Source: Proteobacteria bacterium UBA1673 (lineage in GTDB: Bacteria > Pseudomonadota > Gammaproteobacteria > Comchoanobacterales > Comchoanobacteraceae). Taken from it: a stretch of 6,083 nt of DNA. Below the pieces are notes generated by a model. That model saw only the letters and a program-made list of their open reading frames with translations, was not told the origin of the DNA and made no database searches. The stretch covers positions 1-6,083 of the forward strand of contig DCKN01000023.1 in assembly GCA_002320385.1 (NCBI GenBank). The letters are read 5' to 3'. Below are positions 6,060 to 6,083 of this stretch, piece after piece (the stretch's first letter is position 1; each line of letters begins with the position of its first letter). The translations under genes were made by a program, and so were the position numbers.

Positions 6060-6083
6060 CGGAGAGACAGGGATTCGAACCCT
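6060..6083 (-). tRNA. 3' end of a tRNA gene, probably tRNA-Ser (partial)
   Basis: Read on the minus strand, the last 24 bases give a T-arm and acceptor end. They comprise AGGG (four of five T-stem bases; the fifth is outside the window), loop TTCGAAT with the invariant TTCGA, the pairing strand CCCTG, acceptor strand TCTCTCC and discriminator G at 6060. G73 with an acceptor that must begin GGAGAGA fits bacterial tRNA-Ser best; the D-arm, anticodon and variable arm lie outside, so the identity is inferred. The next bases are TAG, so CCA is not encoded and must be added by a nucleotidyltransferase. The response regulator starts 27 bp downstream on the same strand. Confidence 0.85.

Noticed and set aside
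6060..6083. tRNA 3' end as an integration site for a mobile element
   Set aside because: No direct repeat of the tRNA end, integrase or phage gene is visible; the genes beside it are core genes in their usual order.
1..6083. CRISPR array, insertion sequence, toxin-antitoxin or defence system
   Set aside because: I scanned for regular repeats, terminal inverted repeats, transposase motifs and small paired genes and saw none; all long coding regions belong to known housekeeping families.

Overview
The window reads as an ordinary chromosomal stretch from a gammaproteobacterium with a low-to-moderate GC genome (visibly AT-leaning third codon positions; exact GC not computed). The lineage call rests mainly on the right half. 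There a GacA/UvrY/LetA-type response regulator lies directly upstream of uvrC, a gene pair characteristic of Gammaproteobacteria. The NhaA and the glutathionyl-hydroquinone reductase also fit a proteobacterium that makes glutathione. I could not settle the genus. A Legionellales-like or other host-associated lineage is possible but unproven.

Layout, left to right: (1) positions 1-1055, minus strand: a CPA1-type (NhaP-like) cation/proton antiporter whose C-terminus runs off the left edge. (2) 1056-1182: a 127-bp AT-rich divergent promoter region containing a perfect 10-bp palindrome. (3) 1183-2379, plus: NhaA Na+/H+ antiporter, complete. (4) 2381-3307, plus: a Xi-class glutathione transferase (glutathionyl-hydroquinone reductase), starting one base after the nhaA stop and so probably translationally coupled to it. 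(5) 3308-3483: a 176-bp convergent gap with only a weak terminator-like structure. (6) 3484-5298, minus: uvrC, complete. (7) 5349-6032, minus: the response regulator, complete. (8) 6060-6083, minus: the 3' end of a tRNA gene, most likely tRNA-Ser, ending 27 bp before the regulator start.

Functionally there are two blocks. The left block is a divergent pair of unrelated Na+/H+ antiporters, one of them coupled to a thiol/quinone detoxification enzyme. Together they suggest sodium, pH and electrophile stress homeostasis. The right block is a probable tRNA-regulator-uvrC transcription unit. It links the BarA/UvrY (GacS/GacA, LetS/LetA) signalling pathway to nucleotide excision repair by gene order, although the two proteins are not known to act together biochemically.

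I did not find a mobile element, a CRISPR array, a phage gene or an evident undescribed system. The most interesting points are the nhaA-glutathione transferase coupling, the shared antiporter promoter region, and the regulator that seems to lack room for its own promoter behind a tRNA without encoded CCA.
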